Notes: generated by a model from the sequence alone, not told the origin. 64,000 bases of DNA from Theristus sp. LFF4_11 (GCA_030248135.1 JASANC010003761.1:1-64000), one strand, 5' to 3'. Positions 44,744 to 56,473 are shown, counted from the first letter of the stretch. Translations and numbers: made by a program.

Positions 44744-44936
44744 TACTCTCGAACTCTAAATTATAGGGAATCAGCTTATTGATTGGTGATCAGGTGACGT
44801 AATACATGCTTTCTGTGCAGAATTTGCTTTGGGCGGAGTTTGGTTTGCACAGAAAGCATGCACACCGTAATCTCCAACGAATCAGCTGATTCGCTGTAAT
44901 TAAGAGTTCAACCGTGGACTTTAGAGTTCAACTGTA
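44744..44936. mobile_element. Palindromic TACAGTCGAACTC MITE
   Basis: Contains CGAACTCTAAATTATAGGGA at the left and GAGTTCAACTGTA at the right, around mirrored AGAAAGCATGC motifs. Confidence 0.7.
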
Positions 44937-45077
44937 GCGATCAACAACAAAAGAATAAACTGGAACGGGCAACCTTTCGCGTTTCGATAATAAAAAGACA
45001 AATTATAAAATAGTATTATCGCAGTTGCGTTTATTATACCCGCAAAAGCTAATTTAGTAACCCAGTTTTGTCAGTGG

Positions 45078-45398
45078 ATGTTGTGGTATCGCCCTGTATC
45101 ATCTAAATCAACAGTAGTAGAGAAAAAAACACCGCACAACAAAACAGCCACGAATAAACGTGACAAAAAAGTGGTTTCTGTGCGTACAATGAATGTTCGT
45201 TCGGTGAGGAAAGAGGATGCTGGTGAAACTGCATGCGACTTGCTCGAAACATTTGTGTTCCTGCTGTTCCCCCAAAAGAGTTTCCTCAAAAGTTTTGCCA
45301 TTAATGTCACATTTTGCATGTGCAGCATCAGCACACTTGTCGTTTTAGAGCACGCCAGCATTCATGGCGAACGCGCTGCTGTGCGCCAGTATGAATGA
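45078..45398 (+). CDS. Possible small single-exon protein (106 aa)
   Basis: An open frame with a Lys/Arg/Thr-rich first 45 residues, then a hydrophobic Phe/Leu segment (LLETFVFLLFPQKSFLK). It has no recognised domain, no neighbour in phase and no clear promoter. It could be chance. Confidence 0.2.
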   Translation: MLWYRPVSSKSTVVEKKTPHNKTATNKRDKKVVSVRTMNVRSVRKEDAGETACDLLETFVFLLFPQKSFLKSFAINVTFCMCSISTLVVLEHASIHGERAAVRQYE

Positions 45399-45517
45399 TG
45401 ATGCTGTGAAACTCGCGTTTTTAGGTTGGGCTATCAAATGCCGCAGCGGCCGCTTCACTTCATCATCTATGTTGACCCTGAAGCTTGCGCTTCAGCGCGC
45501 GCGTGCATGAATGGGCC

Positions 45518-45614
45518 TTTAAGCGGCATTCATGAAACAGTATTTAGTAACGCGTAGCTGTGTTAAAACCTAGCTACACGGTCACTAAATACTGCTTCAT
45601 GAATCCCCCTTTAG
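45518..45614. mobile_element. ~95-bp palindromic MITE (GGCATTCATGAA)
   Basis: AAGCGGCATTCATGAAACAG is mirrored by CTGCTTCATGAATCCCCCTT, with TAGCTGTGTTAAAAC at the centre. It is a solo copy of the MITE nested in SINEs at 51458 and 61381. Confidence 0.75.
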
Positions 45615-46094
45615 ATTGCTCAGCAGATCTGCGTCCCTGCCACCACCTGTGATGCTACCTGAGCAGACGGGCAGGAAAAAATCTAGGCGACATAATGTGC
45701 ATTAATCCTGCTTGCACATTCACTCTCCTCTATTTTTCAGTCAACCTTCTGCTGAATATGCTGGACTTTTTTGTTGACACAAATCGACAGCCACTTCACT
45801 GTCGTCAATGAAATCAAATAAAATATCTGGGCGAAAAGTCGTTGTAAAGCTTTTCGAAAAATATAATAAGCAAAGCATACACGCGTGTTTGAGCGTCAAA
45901 AAAGCGTTTTAGAGGTACGACAGATGGTACACTTCGATTTTACATAAACTCCATCGGATTATCGGCTTTTTGAAACTTTACTTCTTTTCTAAGAGTTTTT
46001 GTTCACGTGTGTGCAATATACAAACTTGTGTGCAACAAATTTTTGTTTACAACGCAAATACTAATCACTGGATTATCAGAAAAAAGTGCGTGTC

Positions 46095-49000
46095 ATGACG
46101 TTTGTCGTCGGTTTTTGTCTGTTGCTCACTGCCGCAAAAGGTACGGTTCCACTCTATGTAATGCCTATAAAATCCAATTTGCTAATTGGCCGTACCAGCG
46201 AAATACAGCCAATCAATTTGGTTTTCATCATGTTTTTCCGTAACTGAGAATTTATGGGGTGTTCTTTAGAATTTAATTGAAAACAAGCTAAAAAATAAAG
46301 TCAGAAAAAATCACGAAAGAAATAGACTTTTGAAAAGCTTTTCAGCAGTGGCACCGTTCGATCTACTGCCGTTCCACGATGACTCTGTGCTTTGCGAACA
46401 GTGTAAGCTAATGGCGCTCAGGCGTGTATTTTTGTTTTTGTTTTTCAGTTCTGCGACTCAATGCGGTTGAATGCTAAAAGGGAATTATTTTCACGTTGGT
46501 GCGGCAATTCAAAATTGCCTGTGACCACGCCTACGGTCCTATCCTTGAGATTCGGGTTACTTTTGGCCGACTGCAAAGGGACGACAGTCATGAAAAACAT
46601 TGTTCTTTTTCAAACATTCAAAAGCGGGAATTTCTACTAACAAGCGAACACACCAATGACGTGTCATTTTTCGATGCGTTCAAATGACTCCATGATACCG
46701 TATTACCCCCATTAAACCCCCCCCCACCATTAATCCCCCCCACCAATAAACCCCCACCCCCCCCCCCGACCAGTTTCCAAATAATCCCCCCCACAAATAA
46801 TCCCCCATGGGGGATTATTGGAGACCTGTTTGAAACACATACCAAGCGAATTCAGTGGCTGGGCTGGTTGCAGTGAAAATGATGAAATTGTGCTACCAAA
46901 GGCCCCAAATGGGTGAGTTAATAGTAATTTCATTACAAAAGGCTGTTATAAAAGAAAATTTCTATGTAGAGTAGAAGTTTCTGCGACTTTCTTGCCTGCC
47001 ATGCAATGTATTTTTGCCATTTTTCAACAAACCCCCACCCCTAGAATTTTTTGTAAATAAACTTCCCCCCCCACCAATAATCCCCCCCCCCCACCAATAA
47101 ACCCCCACCCCTAAAAGTCGCTGACGTATTAATCCCCCATGGGGGTTTATTGGGGGTAATACGGTACATACCGTAAAGTCTTGCATATAAGATCTCCTTA
47201 TATAAACTTGAAAATCAAAAATTTCTGAAAAAAGTGGAATTTTGTGTGACAACCTTATAAGTGGGAGGAGGTCTTATAAAGCGAAGATCAAGAATTCTTA
47301 TAAAGGCCTTATAAACGAGGCGGCATTTTGACCAAGTCAAAATTTTGAATTTTTTGTTTCCCGCCGTGTGACACTCCGCCCACTTTTGGGTGGGGGTCTT
47401 ATAAGTGGGAGGAACCTTATATGCAAGACTTTACGGTATTCTGCATGTGTAAAGGCTTTTTCCAGTGTTTTGCATAGTTTTCCAACGCTCAAGCCTCCCC
47501 ATGTCGCATCTCCAGACTGCATCCGCCAATCGGAGTGCGTGCAAAAGCAGCAAAAGGCGCAGAGCTGCTATCGCCCGGAGGCGAACCGCTACGGCTGCTG
47601 CGTGGACGCGCACAGCTGGCGGCAGTTCTTCCTCGACTGGTGGCACAATTACGTCAATCGCCAGTCGTCACTGCCAACCGCCAGTGAAAATCGCCAGTTT
47701 GTGATGACGTCGAAAACGACGACAACAGTCGCGGCGACGACGACGAAAAGGTGACGTGTCCCGTGGTGTGAAGAGAGTGCACGCACGGTTTGACAATTTG
47801 ATTGATGTGGTTTGATGTGGTTGCACATGCGCTAACGAACACAACCGCGCACCACGCGGTATGTTGTTGTTGCGGGGATTTTAGGAGATGTTTTTAGCCA
47901 GGGTCAACCCAGAGAAGCGTACAGAACGCCATTGAGTACGGTGCTCATCGAGCAGTCTGTCATTAAGTGCCTACACACCCCTCGGCGGTGCTCGATCCCC
48001 CGAGCGCACAGACAATAGTCTAACGCACTACTACCAGGCCACCAGGGTGACCTTTCGAATACAGTACATATGTATTGTATGTTCGTTGAAACCTGTCCCT
48101 TTTTTCGCAAATTATCAAAGATTGCGGGATTGCAGTTGTAAAGAACTTGTATTTATGTATTTAAGCCACAAAAGCGGGTGCCAAAGCAGACACATTTGTT
48201 CTTCTTTTGCTAGAATTCAAAGTTTCGCGAGTCCCGTATTTTGCGACAAAAGTGACAGGTTTAAAGAAACATACTCGTCGTACTGCATGTATTGTACTGA
48301 TGTTGGTTTCCTGCTTTGAGACCTCTTGACCATCCCCATTGAACTTTATCCATTGTTTGTTGGGGTGTCCAGACGCAACGAGTGAGGCTAAACTAATCCG
48401 ATTTGATAGGACCACAAAGCCGTTGAAAACGACGACAGAAAGGAATTATTGGCAAACACCAACGGAATGGCCGACCATTAATAAAGGGGTGCCGGCGGAA
48501 AAGGATGTGCCTTGCGAGATTCGTGAGTTTTTTTTGCAGTCGAACACTAAATTATTTAGCCAGTAAGCTGATTGGTTGGTGATCACGTGACGTGTTGCGT
48601 GCTTTCTGTGCAGGAGAGGAGTTGCTGTAGATAGGCGGAGTTTGGTTTGCACACGTGACCACCAACCAATCAGCTAGTTGGTTATGTTTCAGAGTTCGAC
48701 TGTGGAAACCAATGTTTTTCCATTGTTTGCAGCATGCACGCAAACGGCCGATTGTGCCGCCGGCCTCAGTTGCTTCGGTGCAACCGCCAGTGAATTGGGG
48801 TGCTGTTTGAAAAGTGAGCTGCACTTGAAGTTGGTTGCTTGCTTGAAATGAAAATCTCTCTGTTCATTGACATGAATCGCAGCAGACATTGAGGTGAGCT
48901 GTTCTGTTGCAAGTGCATGCTCGTGCGTGCACACGTGTTGTGCTTTGTGGTATTTTTGAATCTGGCATGTTGCGCTACGGCCCACAGAACAGTCATTATA

Positions 49001-49994
49001 ATTTAATTAATAAATCACATTAATTAATTGAGTGCCATCGTACTCCGTTGTTGAGCTCGACTGAGCTAGTTTCGCCTCACACAAAGTACAGAGGGGCGGC
49101 ATTCGGTGTGCACACGTGCATGCAGAAAAGGTTGCCAGAGCCGTTGAGTTCCACAATTCTCGCAAAAAATTCACAGGGCTCGATGGAGCTGGATGGGGCT
49201 CGATCGCTATCTAAGTGCGACTTTAATTATGGCTGGTCACTGTATCAGTCAGCGCCATTATCCCAAAGCTTTTTTCCTTTTTCCAGCACTGAAACCGGAT
49301 CAAACCGGTTGCCTCATCAACGAACAGTGCACGCGCGCTTGCGAGACGTCGTACTGTGCGAGGAACATGACCGACTCAGAGCAACAGGGAAAATGCCTGT
49401 GCGAGAAGGGCAGCCATTATCTGTTCAGTAAATGCTGTGAGTTCGGGCTAATTTTTGTCTTTGACGATTATTGTAATAAAAACATCTGCATTCCCTGAGA
49501 CAACGCAAACACACGAAAAATTGTTAAGTACAAGCCCTGATCAGTGGTTACTCAACAAAATAATATGTTGAGTGTTAGTGGGTGCTGAACGAAAAGTTTG
49601 TTTCAATTACTGAAAACGCAAGCGGCAACAAAAAAATGTATTTGCTGTTTCGGTGGTTTCAACACTATGGCAACCGCCTGGTGGCGTTCTTGACGGCAAC
49701 ATTTTTTGTTGAGACGGCACACGCTGAAGAAGACTTTTTGTTGAGCAACCAGTGGTAGCTCAGCAAATTATTCAGTAATCTTTTCATCTTGACTGCTTTT
49801 CTGCGTGTGTCTGCAAGTGTTGCGTACCGAGAGAATCCTGCATTGAAGGAAATTCATCCTTTTTTGAAAAAAAATTGATTTTCTTAGGGAGACAGTGTCC
49901 CCGTTTCGCCTATTCGAATCCGGTGTTGCGCGACGACGGCACAACGAAATGTGTACTGAAGGCGGACGCTAGACGTGCGCTGAGGTTGGCATAG
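46095..49994 (+). CDS. Secreted cysteine-rich protein, unrecognised
   Basis: Exons 46095-46140, 46349-46400, 47478-47750, 48383-48522 (acceptor least certain), 48733-48813, 49287-49436 and 49888-49994 join in phase to 282 residues plus TAG. Exon 1 encodes a clear signal peptide (MTFVVGFCLLLTAAK). The body has spaced cysteine modules: C-x6-C-x10-C-x10-CC in exon 3, C-x5-C-x5-C-x10-CC in exon 5, and two more cysteine blocks in exons 6-7. A Thr-rich linker (TTTTVAATTT) ends exon 3. The pattern resembles short extracellular repeats of the EB type in invertebrates; this is inference. There is no membrane helix after the signal, so it is probably secreted. For exon 4 I chose the AG at 48381-48382 because it keeps phase; the AG at 48371-48372 has the better sequence but breaks the frame. 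Confidence 0.7.
46696..47166. mobile_element. TIR MITE with ends TACCGTATTACC, copy 3
   Basis: Same ends and core as the copies at 37049 and 39285. It is in intron 2 of the secreted-protein gene and two bases from the next MITE. Confidence 0.8.
47169..47438. mobile_element. TIR MITE with ends TACCGTAAAGTCTTGCAT
   Basis: Complete 270-bp copy with exact inverted ends. Sister of 14186-14441. It ends 39 bp before an exon. Confidence 0.8.
47862..48047 (-). mobile_element. tRNA-derived SINE, minus strand
   Basis: In reverse: a TGTTGTTGTTG tail, TTTTTAGCCAGGGTCAACCC, GTCATTAAGTGCC, B box GCTCGATCCCCC, and A-box region TCTAACGCACTACTACCAGG. Confidence 0.8.
48535..48704. mobile_element. Palindromic TACAGTCGAACTC MITE
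   Basis: Starts TGCAGTCGAACACTAAATTA and ends GAGTTCGACTGTG. It starts 13 bp after the exon end at 48522. Confidence 0.75.
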
Positions 49995-51436
49995 CTACAG
50001 CTGAAGCTAAAGTATCATTCATGGAACTTGAAGCGCTGGCGTCACGTCACGCAGGGTCTCATTTCGTTGCGCATTCATGAAAAGGAAAAACATCGCAGCC
50101 GCACGTGCTAAAGTGACGCCTTCGCTTCTGCAATGGATCGCCTTAATGTTCCAATTTCAAAATGTTCACACTGTTTGAAAAAAACTGTGGTGGTGACACC
50201 TTGCACCAGAAAAAGAAACAGTGAACTATTTGCCATTTGATGTTGATTTGAAACATTGTATTTTATACTTTTTTCGGTGAAACGTTTTATTTTTGAGTTT
50301 TTGTTCAGGTTCATGCGCCGGTTGAAACGTCAAATTCCAGGTGGCACCGGTTTTGGCCAGCAACAGTCGGCAAGAATTTTTTGCTGATTTTTCCTGATGA
50401 TGCAATTTTGCAAAAATGATTTTTTTTTTCGTTGCGCAACACTTTTTTGTGTGGTGGTATCTTCTTTTGTGCATAAGAGGGTTGCGTTTTTTTACCAGGA
50501 TGGCCGTGCGTATTCATGATGTACATGCATTTCTTTCAAAACTGTGTTTTTTAAGATCACACTAAGAATTACCATGTAGTCTTGCATTTAAAAAGTTGTA
50601 ACAATTTTTTATCGAGTTTTTAGTTTTTGTTCATTCTGTAAAGGTTACCGCATAAAACGCTGTTCTTCCAGTTTTATCGGCGTTTCTGTGATTCGCGAAA
50701 TAAATTGAAAATGCCCTTCCCCATTTTTAAGACCTTTGCAAAATAGGGGCATAAGAACGAAATGTGCCACGGCGGGCGGGAAAGCCAAAAAATCAAATGT
50801 TTGAACTCGTCGAACAATACCCCACTTTATAACAACGGAGTTGTGGTTTTTAAAGTGTAACTAGAGCAAGCGTGGCGTGCGTTGTTCATTTTTTAGTCGA
50901 ACAAGTGGTGAAAACGTACAAAAAAACTTCATTTTAATCTCGTGGCGACGTTGTTTGAGTAAATCGATTTGAAATAATAATTTGTCATCGTTATTGGTTT
51001 CAACATGACGTTTTCACCCAAAAAATACATTTTTCGTGTTTTTATTCAGAGGTTTTTTTATCAGCAGTTTCAGACCAGCAGGTTCACAGATCTAATTCGG
51101 GTGTTAGTACATTTGTACCACATCTGCAATCAAGATGTCGCCAGTAATCAGGAACAGGAATCATCACAAAACGAAAACAAGTCCAACCCAACGAGAAAAA
51201 AAAGCATTCAGACTGTCGTCGATTTGAGTGTGGTGTTTTTTGGTTAGGCTTTTGAAGACACTGAGTGCGTTTTTTACTTCTGATGCTCGCCTAACAGCTG
51301 TTGCTGGCGACCACCAACCAGTGCGTCCCTCTCGAACGATGTCACAGTCGTCTTGCAGTGACGATGCTGCGTGTATGAGATCAGCCCAGTGGCGATCAGC
51401 AGCACTGGCGATGACGCGATTGGCACCCTGGGAATT

Positions 51437-51706
51437 GGTTGTTGTTGGGGATTGCATTCATGAATCAGCATTTAGTGACTGTCTAGCTATGTTTTAACAC
51501 AGCTACGCGTCACTAAATACTGCTTCATGAATGCCGCCTTAGGCGATGTTTTTAGCTAGCGCTGACCCAGCAAACTCGTATTGAACGCCGTCGAGTGGGG
51601 CGCCCATCGAGTTTTCGTCTGTCATTAAGTGCCCTCGGCCGGGGCTCGATCCCGCGAACACCCAGACACAAGAGTCTAACGCGCTACCACCAGACCACAA
51701 AGGCCA
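51437..51706 (-). mobile_element. tRNA-derived SINE with a nested MITE
   Basis: The SINE tail (TTGTTGTTGGGGAT) is separated from its body (GGCGATGTTTTTAGC onward) by a ~85-bp palindromic MITE. The head has GGGGCTCGATCCCGC and TCTAACGCGCTACCACCAG. Confidence 0.8.
51458..51542. mobile_element. Palindromic MITE nested in a SINE
   Basis: GCATTCATGAATCAGCATTT pairs with AAATACTGCTTCATGAATGC. It is the same family and the same SINE position as 61381-61478. Confidence 0.75.
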
Positions 51707-51832
51707 CACGCTTCATGGTGACGATATCCGAAAGAGAAACTCATTCATATCGGAAGTTAGTGTATTTTCGGGTTTTCGAAATCGGTGGCGAAACCGGGGA
51801 GGGGGATCCATTTTGGTAAAAAAACGCTAAAT

Positions 51833-54800
51833 TCACCGGCCGAGAACAAGAGCGACCGTGAGCATGGTCACCAGCAGCAGCCAGTTGCAGCGTCGCAGGA
51901 CCGCGTGGTTTTCTTCGGCCTCCATTTCCTCGGCGATACTCTGCAGTCCCGGTACCGCCTATGAAAACCAACGAAAATTATGTTATTCTTTCGGTTGATT
52001 CTGAGACTCATGTGTATTGTGGATTTATTCAAACGTGTCCTGACTAAAATGACGTCATTTGCTTTAAAAACGCCCGTTTGTCAAAGTACAGGCACTAAAA
52101 TGTCAGTTTGGTGTGACTGGTTCGACATCCATTTATTTACGGGAAGAAATCGGCTAAACGGAAAGTCTGGTTTGCAGTGAACGGCAAGCGCATGTTTGGC
52201 GGCACATGACGTCATTTCAGTGGGATACGTTTAAAAAAATAGGTCATTTTATATCATGCACTGTGAAATAGCTGGCGCGTTCTAATTGGCGTTACAAAAC
52301 GCCAACTGCAAAAACATTGTTTGCGCTCTTTAATAAACTCTTTACTTCGTTCCCAATCGGCATGTTGTGCGACCTCCTCTGAAATTTTTGATTTGCTCGA
52401 CTGAGCGCACCTAAAACGTAAGACAACACCCGTACTGTATATTTTGCACGTGATGCAATGCAATTTAGCACCGACATTGCACGTTTCCAGTTTCAGATCA
52501 ACAAATCGGCTTATTTGTAGAGTATATTGTAGAGTTCGATTCCTGGACATTTCCCGCGCGGACATTTCCCGCGGACATTTCCCGCGGACATTTCCCTCGC
52601 GGACATTTCCCGCGCGGACTTTTCCCGCGCGGACATTTCCCGCGCGGACTTTTCCCGCGCGGACATTTCCCGCGCGGACATTTCCCGCGCGGACTTTTCC
52701 CGCGCGGACATTTCCCTCACGGACAATTCCCGCGCGGACATTTCCCTCGCGGACATTTCCCGCGCGGACTTTTCCCGCGCGGACATTTCCCTCGCGGACA
52801 TTTCCCGCGCGGACTTTTCCCGTGCGGACATTTCCCGCGCGGACATTTCCCGCGCGGACATTTCCCCCGCGGACATTTCCCGCGCGGACATTTCCCGCGC
52901 GGACATTTCCCGCGCGGACATTTCCCGTGCGGACATTTCCCACGCGGACGGACATTTCCCGCACCGGACATTTCCCGCGCGGACATTTCCCGCACCGGAC
53001 ATTTCCCGCGCGGACATTTCCCGCGCGGACATTTCCCGCACCGGACATTTCCCGCGCGGACATTTCCCGCACCGGACATTTCCCGCGGACATTTCCCGCG
53101 GACATTTCCCGCGGACATTTCCCGCGGACATTTCCCGCGGACATTTCCCGCGGACATTTCCTGCGGACATTTCCCGCATTTTCAGACATTCCCGGATATC
53201 TCAATCGATATCTCATTGATTCTTTAAACTTTTCAGCAGACTTTTTATCAATCATTGAAACCACGTGTTGTTGTTGTGCATTGTTATGTGTGCCGACTGA
53301 TTGCACGTAAAGCCATGAAACTTGAAGCACTTATAAAATTAAGATATACATTTTTTTGTTTTCAATGTTTATTGCCAAATTCTACTCTTTTTTTATGATA
53401 TTTCAGCAGAAGTTACTAAAAAAACTAAAAAGATCACTAAAATTCAGCATTTTCACTCAGGTTAAACAACATGTGGAGTGGATTTCACGAAGCGGTCCAT
53501 CATGTAGCGTTGAATTCACTTTGCCACCGTAAGCAACACATGACAATGCATCTGTAACGTTATCAACGCTTGGGGCATGCTGTTCATGTTTATTTGATTT
53601 CATCATTTAATCATTTTATGAGTACTTTTTGCGGAGTACGGAGTGCGGAGTATTTTATGAGTACGGAAATGTCCGCGCGGGAAATGTCCGCGTGGGAAAA
53701 GTCCGCGCGGGAAAAGTACGCGAGGGAAATGTCCGCGCGGGAAAAGTCCGCGCGGGAAATGTCCGCGCGGGAAAAGTCCGCGCGGGAAATGTCCGCGCGG
53801 GAAATGTCCGCGCGGGAAATGTCCGCGCGGGAAAAGTCCGCGCGGGAAATGTCCGCGCGGGAAAAGTCCGCGCGGGAAATGTCCGCGAGGGAAATGTCCG
53901 CGCGGGAAATGTCCGCGAGGGAAATGTCCGCGCGGGAAATGTCCGCGCGGGAAAAGTCCGGTGCGGGAAATGTCCGCGCGGGAAAAGTCCGCGCGGGAAA
54001 TGTCCGTTTGGGAAATGTCCGCGCGGGAAATGTCCGGTTACCTAGAGTTCGACTGTATAGTTTCCAGCAAAAAAAAACCAAAAAAAACAAAACAACTCCA
54101 ACACAGCGCCCGCACCTTCGCATTGCACGCGTCCGTGTCGCAGCAGCAGCGCGAGACGTTGCCGACGAATCCGAGCTCGTACGAGCCTTCGGCCAACGCG
54201 AACACCGCTCGCTCCTGGGCGCCGTCGAACGTGACGGCGTCGATCGGCTGCGGATCGTTGCACGAGGAGCTATCGCAGTCAGACTTCTCGCATCCGTCGA
54301 TCTGCGTCTTCCACTCCGTATCGTCCAGGCGGCCCTCGAAGCGAACCTGTGTGCGTGGGTTGGCCTACAGGTTTTAATTTTAAACGACTGGTGCAAGACA
54401 CATTTTGCGTTGAAAGACATAAAATCGGTGGTCAAGTCAAGACAACGACAAAGATGTGGTCGGACAACTCGAAATAATAGAACCTGTGTGTGTGTGCGCA
54501 AGTCGAGCTACACTCTAAGTGATAGCCAATCTTCTGATTGGTTGGTCATGACTCTCAGTGCACGACAGACTCCACCCCGCCGCAGCAATATGTCTGCGCA
54601 GAGAGCACGCATCAATCTGGGCGCCAACCAATCAGCTGATTGCTTGCTTATAATCTAGGTTTTTTGCATCCAAATGAATGTGAGTGCAATTTGCATGCAT
54701 GCCGAATGTGCGGTACGGGCTGCCAAAGCACGTTGTCCACTCAATGAAATGGATTACGGTGACAGCACACTGTCGCACGGTTATAGCGCGTGTATTGCAC

Positions 54801-55085
54801 GCTGTTACAATGTGACTTCGTTGTGACAAAAAAAAAACGGAAAGTCTGGCTTGCTGTGAACGGCAAGCGCATGTTTGGCGGCACATGACGTCATTTCAGT
54901 CAGACACGTTTGAAAAAAATAGGTCATACCGTTGTGCAGTACGTGCGGTCGTCGAGGCACTTCACCATTTCGTACTCGATGTCAGGCTGATCGTTCACCA
55001 GACGTCCACGCAAGCAGACCAACGCGCCGACAGGGGGGCTGAAGCCGCTCAGGGCGATGACGACGGCGAATAGCAGACGGTTCAT
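51833..55085 (-). CDS. Ly6/uPAR-like GPI-anchored surface protein
   Basis: Exons on the minus strand: 55085-54930, 54364-54116 and 51958-51833. They join in phase 0 to 176 residues plus TGA. The start chosen (55085) opens a signal peptide, MNRLLFAVVIALSGFSPPVGA. An in-frame ATG at 55148 would add a poly-Gln leader and bury the signal. The mature part begins LVCLRG and holds about eleven cysteines, ending with CCCDTDACN, the CC-x5-CN type end of three-finger Ly6 domains. A linker and a C-terminal hydrophobic stretch (WLLLVTMLTVALVLGR) fit a GPI-attachment signal. Ly6 proteins act at the cell surface in adhesion or receptor modulation; the partner here is unknown. Intron 2 (about 2.2 kb) contains the inverted minisatellite. 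Confidence 0.8.
52018..52246 (+). mobile_element. CAAACGTGTC-type MITE
   Basis: Starts TTATTCAAACGTGTCCTGAC and ends GATACGTTTAAAAAAATAGG. It is near-identical to 41725-41948 and in intron 2 of the Ly6-like gene. Confidence 0.75.
52547..54036. repeat. Inverted 15-bp minisatellite (fold-back element)
   Basis: About 40 tandem units of GGACATTTCCCGCGC (52547-53180) are followed by a ~480-bp AT-rich spacer. About 25 units of the exact complement GCGCGGGAAATGTCC follow (53665-54036). Both arrays are open in several frames (AREMS / GKCPR repeats), but this is a by-product of the 15-bp period. The right edge ends TAGAGTTCGACTGTA, the terminus of the TACAGTCGAACTC MITEs. Confidence 0.92.
54503..54656. 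mobile_element. Palindromic MITE, decayed
   Basis: GATAGCCAATCTTCTGATTG and CCAATCAGCTGATTGC arms around ACTCCACCCCGCCGCAGCAA, similar to the TACAGTCGAACTC family. It lies in intron 1 of the Ly6-like gene. Confidence 0.55.
54838..54928 (+). mobile_element. CAAACGTGTC-type MITE, right half only
   Basis: Matches the last 90 bp of 52018-52246 (GAACGGCAAGCGCATGTTTG to AAATAGGTCA). It ends exactly at the first donor site of the Ly6-like gene. Confidence 0.7.
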
Positions 55086-55097
55086 GAATGCTAGTTT

Positions 55098-55101
55098 ACC
55101 A

Positions 55102-55132
<31 letters not shown>
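55098..55132 (-). repeat. (CAA)n repeat before the Ly6-like start
   Basis: About ten CAA triplets on the gene strand, just upstream of the chosen ATG. In frame it would encode a poly-Gln leader. Confidence 0.9.
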
Positions 55133-55134
<2 letters not shown>

Positions 55135-55915
55135 GTGCGGCACGCCATGATGATATGGTATAGTTCAGTGTGTTGCTCAGTTTTCGGAGGAGTGTCTAGG
55201 ATCAGTGTTAAAATCAGTGAAAGTCGGAAAAATCAGTGAATGGTGCGATTCGTCGGTGAATTCGAGTTTTTCAACCTTGCGTCGCAATTAAGGCCTCATT
55301 AATTGTGCTATGATTAACACCTGCTTTTTAAGCAAATAGTTTTTTTTGAGCAACTTCCATCATTGAAACAGTTTACTAACATCGACACATCATCATCATC
55401 ATGACCCACTAACAAACAGCTGAAGCGAGCTGTTCTGTCGTCCCTGCTGGTTACTGGTGGTCTCGCACGTTCCAAATGTAATGACCTCCTTGAGCCTCAT
55501 ACGTGAACCTCGCACGTACAAAACTTCCCGTTCGTGGTGGGAGTGTGCGGCGTGACTGCGTATAACAAGTGTGCGTGTGTGTAGACGCTTATCAACTCGT
55601 TTCTGATTGGTGGTAGTGGTCGCGTCTGATTGGTTTGTGTTGTTGGATTTTTGTTGTTGATTGGCTGTTTTGAATTTGTTCGTGTGGTAAGCTGGCTAAT
55701 CCGGTGTCACGTGACTTACTGCATAATTACTGCATGAGCCTGAGCCGTATTCCCGCGCAGGCGATCATGATTCATGACGTGCGCAGAGCGTGACTGGCGG
55801 CGGGCACGAGGGCGACGAAAGTGACGTGGCGGGAGATCACAAAAACTGAGACCAAACCGCTCTGCACCAATGCGAGGGGGCGCATTCTGTTTCCGCGTTC
55901 GGAGGTGGCTGAGAA

Positions 55916-56473
55916 CAGTACCGTGGGCGAGGGGGGGGGGGGGGGGGGGTACCAGAGACCGTCGGGGGGGGGGGGGGGGGGGGGGGGGCACCGTGCCAGT
56001 GCCACCCCCCCCCCTAAAACCGGGCACCCCCCCATCGGACCCCCCTCCCTCGAAAATTTGGCCGACACCCCCCCCCACACCCCCCCATGAAATTTTGTCT
56101 GGCGGAGGCCCCCCCCCCAAAATTTTACGGACACACGAAAAAATTTTTTAGAAAATCATGATTTTTTGTCTATAAAGTCCATAATATAAGCTGAATATAT
56201 GATAAATTGACCATCTTCATTGTAATTTCAACGATTTTGGAGCAAAATTTAGCGTTTTTCCTTCAAAATTTAAGCGAAAAATTATCATGGGGGGGGGGTG
56301 GGGGGAGGTGGTCCCCCCACAGGAAATTTTGTAAAAGTGGGCCCCCCGTGGGGGGGGGTCCCACGTTACCATAGGTTGGAGCCGCCCGCCCGTTTTGGTG
56401 GGCCCCCCCCCCCCCCCCCCCCCACGGCACCATACCCCCCCCCTTCGAAAATTGTTTTGGGCCCACGGTACTG
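55916..56473. mobile_element. G/C-run element with CAGTACCGTGGGC ends
   Basis: CAGTACCGTGGGC at 55916-55928 is mirrored by GCCCACGGTACTG at 56461-56473. Inside are long G-runs near the left end, C-runs near the right end and an AT-rich centre. About 558 bp. No coding frame. Confidence 0.7.

Larger units (their letters stand above)
49995..51832. other. Intergenic gap between two convergent genes
   Basis: AT-rich sequence followed by a SINE with a nested MITE (51437-51706). No gene is seen. Polyadenylation sites for both convergent genes should lie here, but I cannot fix them. Confidence 0.5.

Noticed and set aside
52547..53180. CRISPR array
   Set aside because: The units are contiguous 15-bp repeats without unique spacers, in animal DNA.
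52254..54658. Long open frames of 140-360 codons on both strands over the minisatellite
   Set aside because: They are periodic translations (AREMS, GKCPR, RTFPA) of a 15-bp repeat. A unit divisible by three keeps every stop-free frame open. Real splice sites of the Ly6-like gene bracket the region as an intron.
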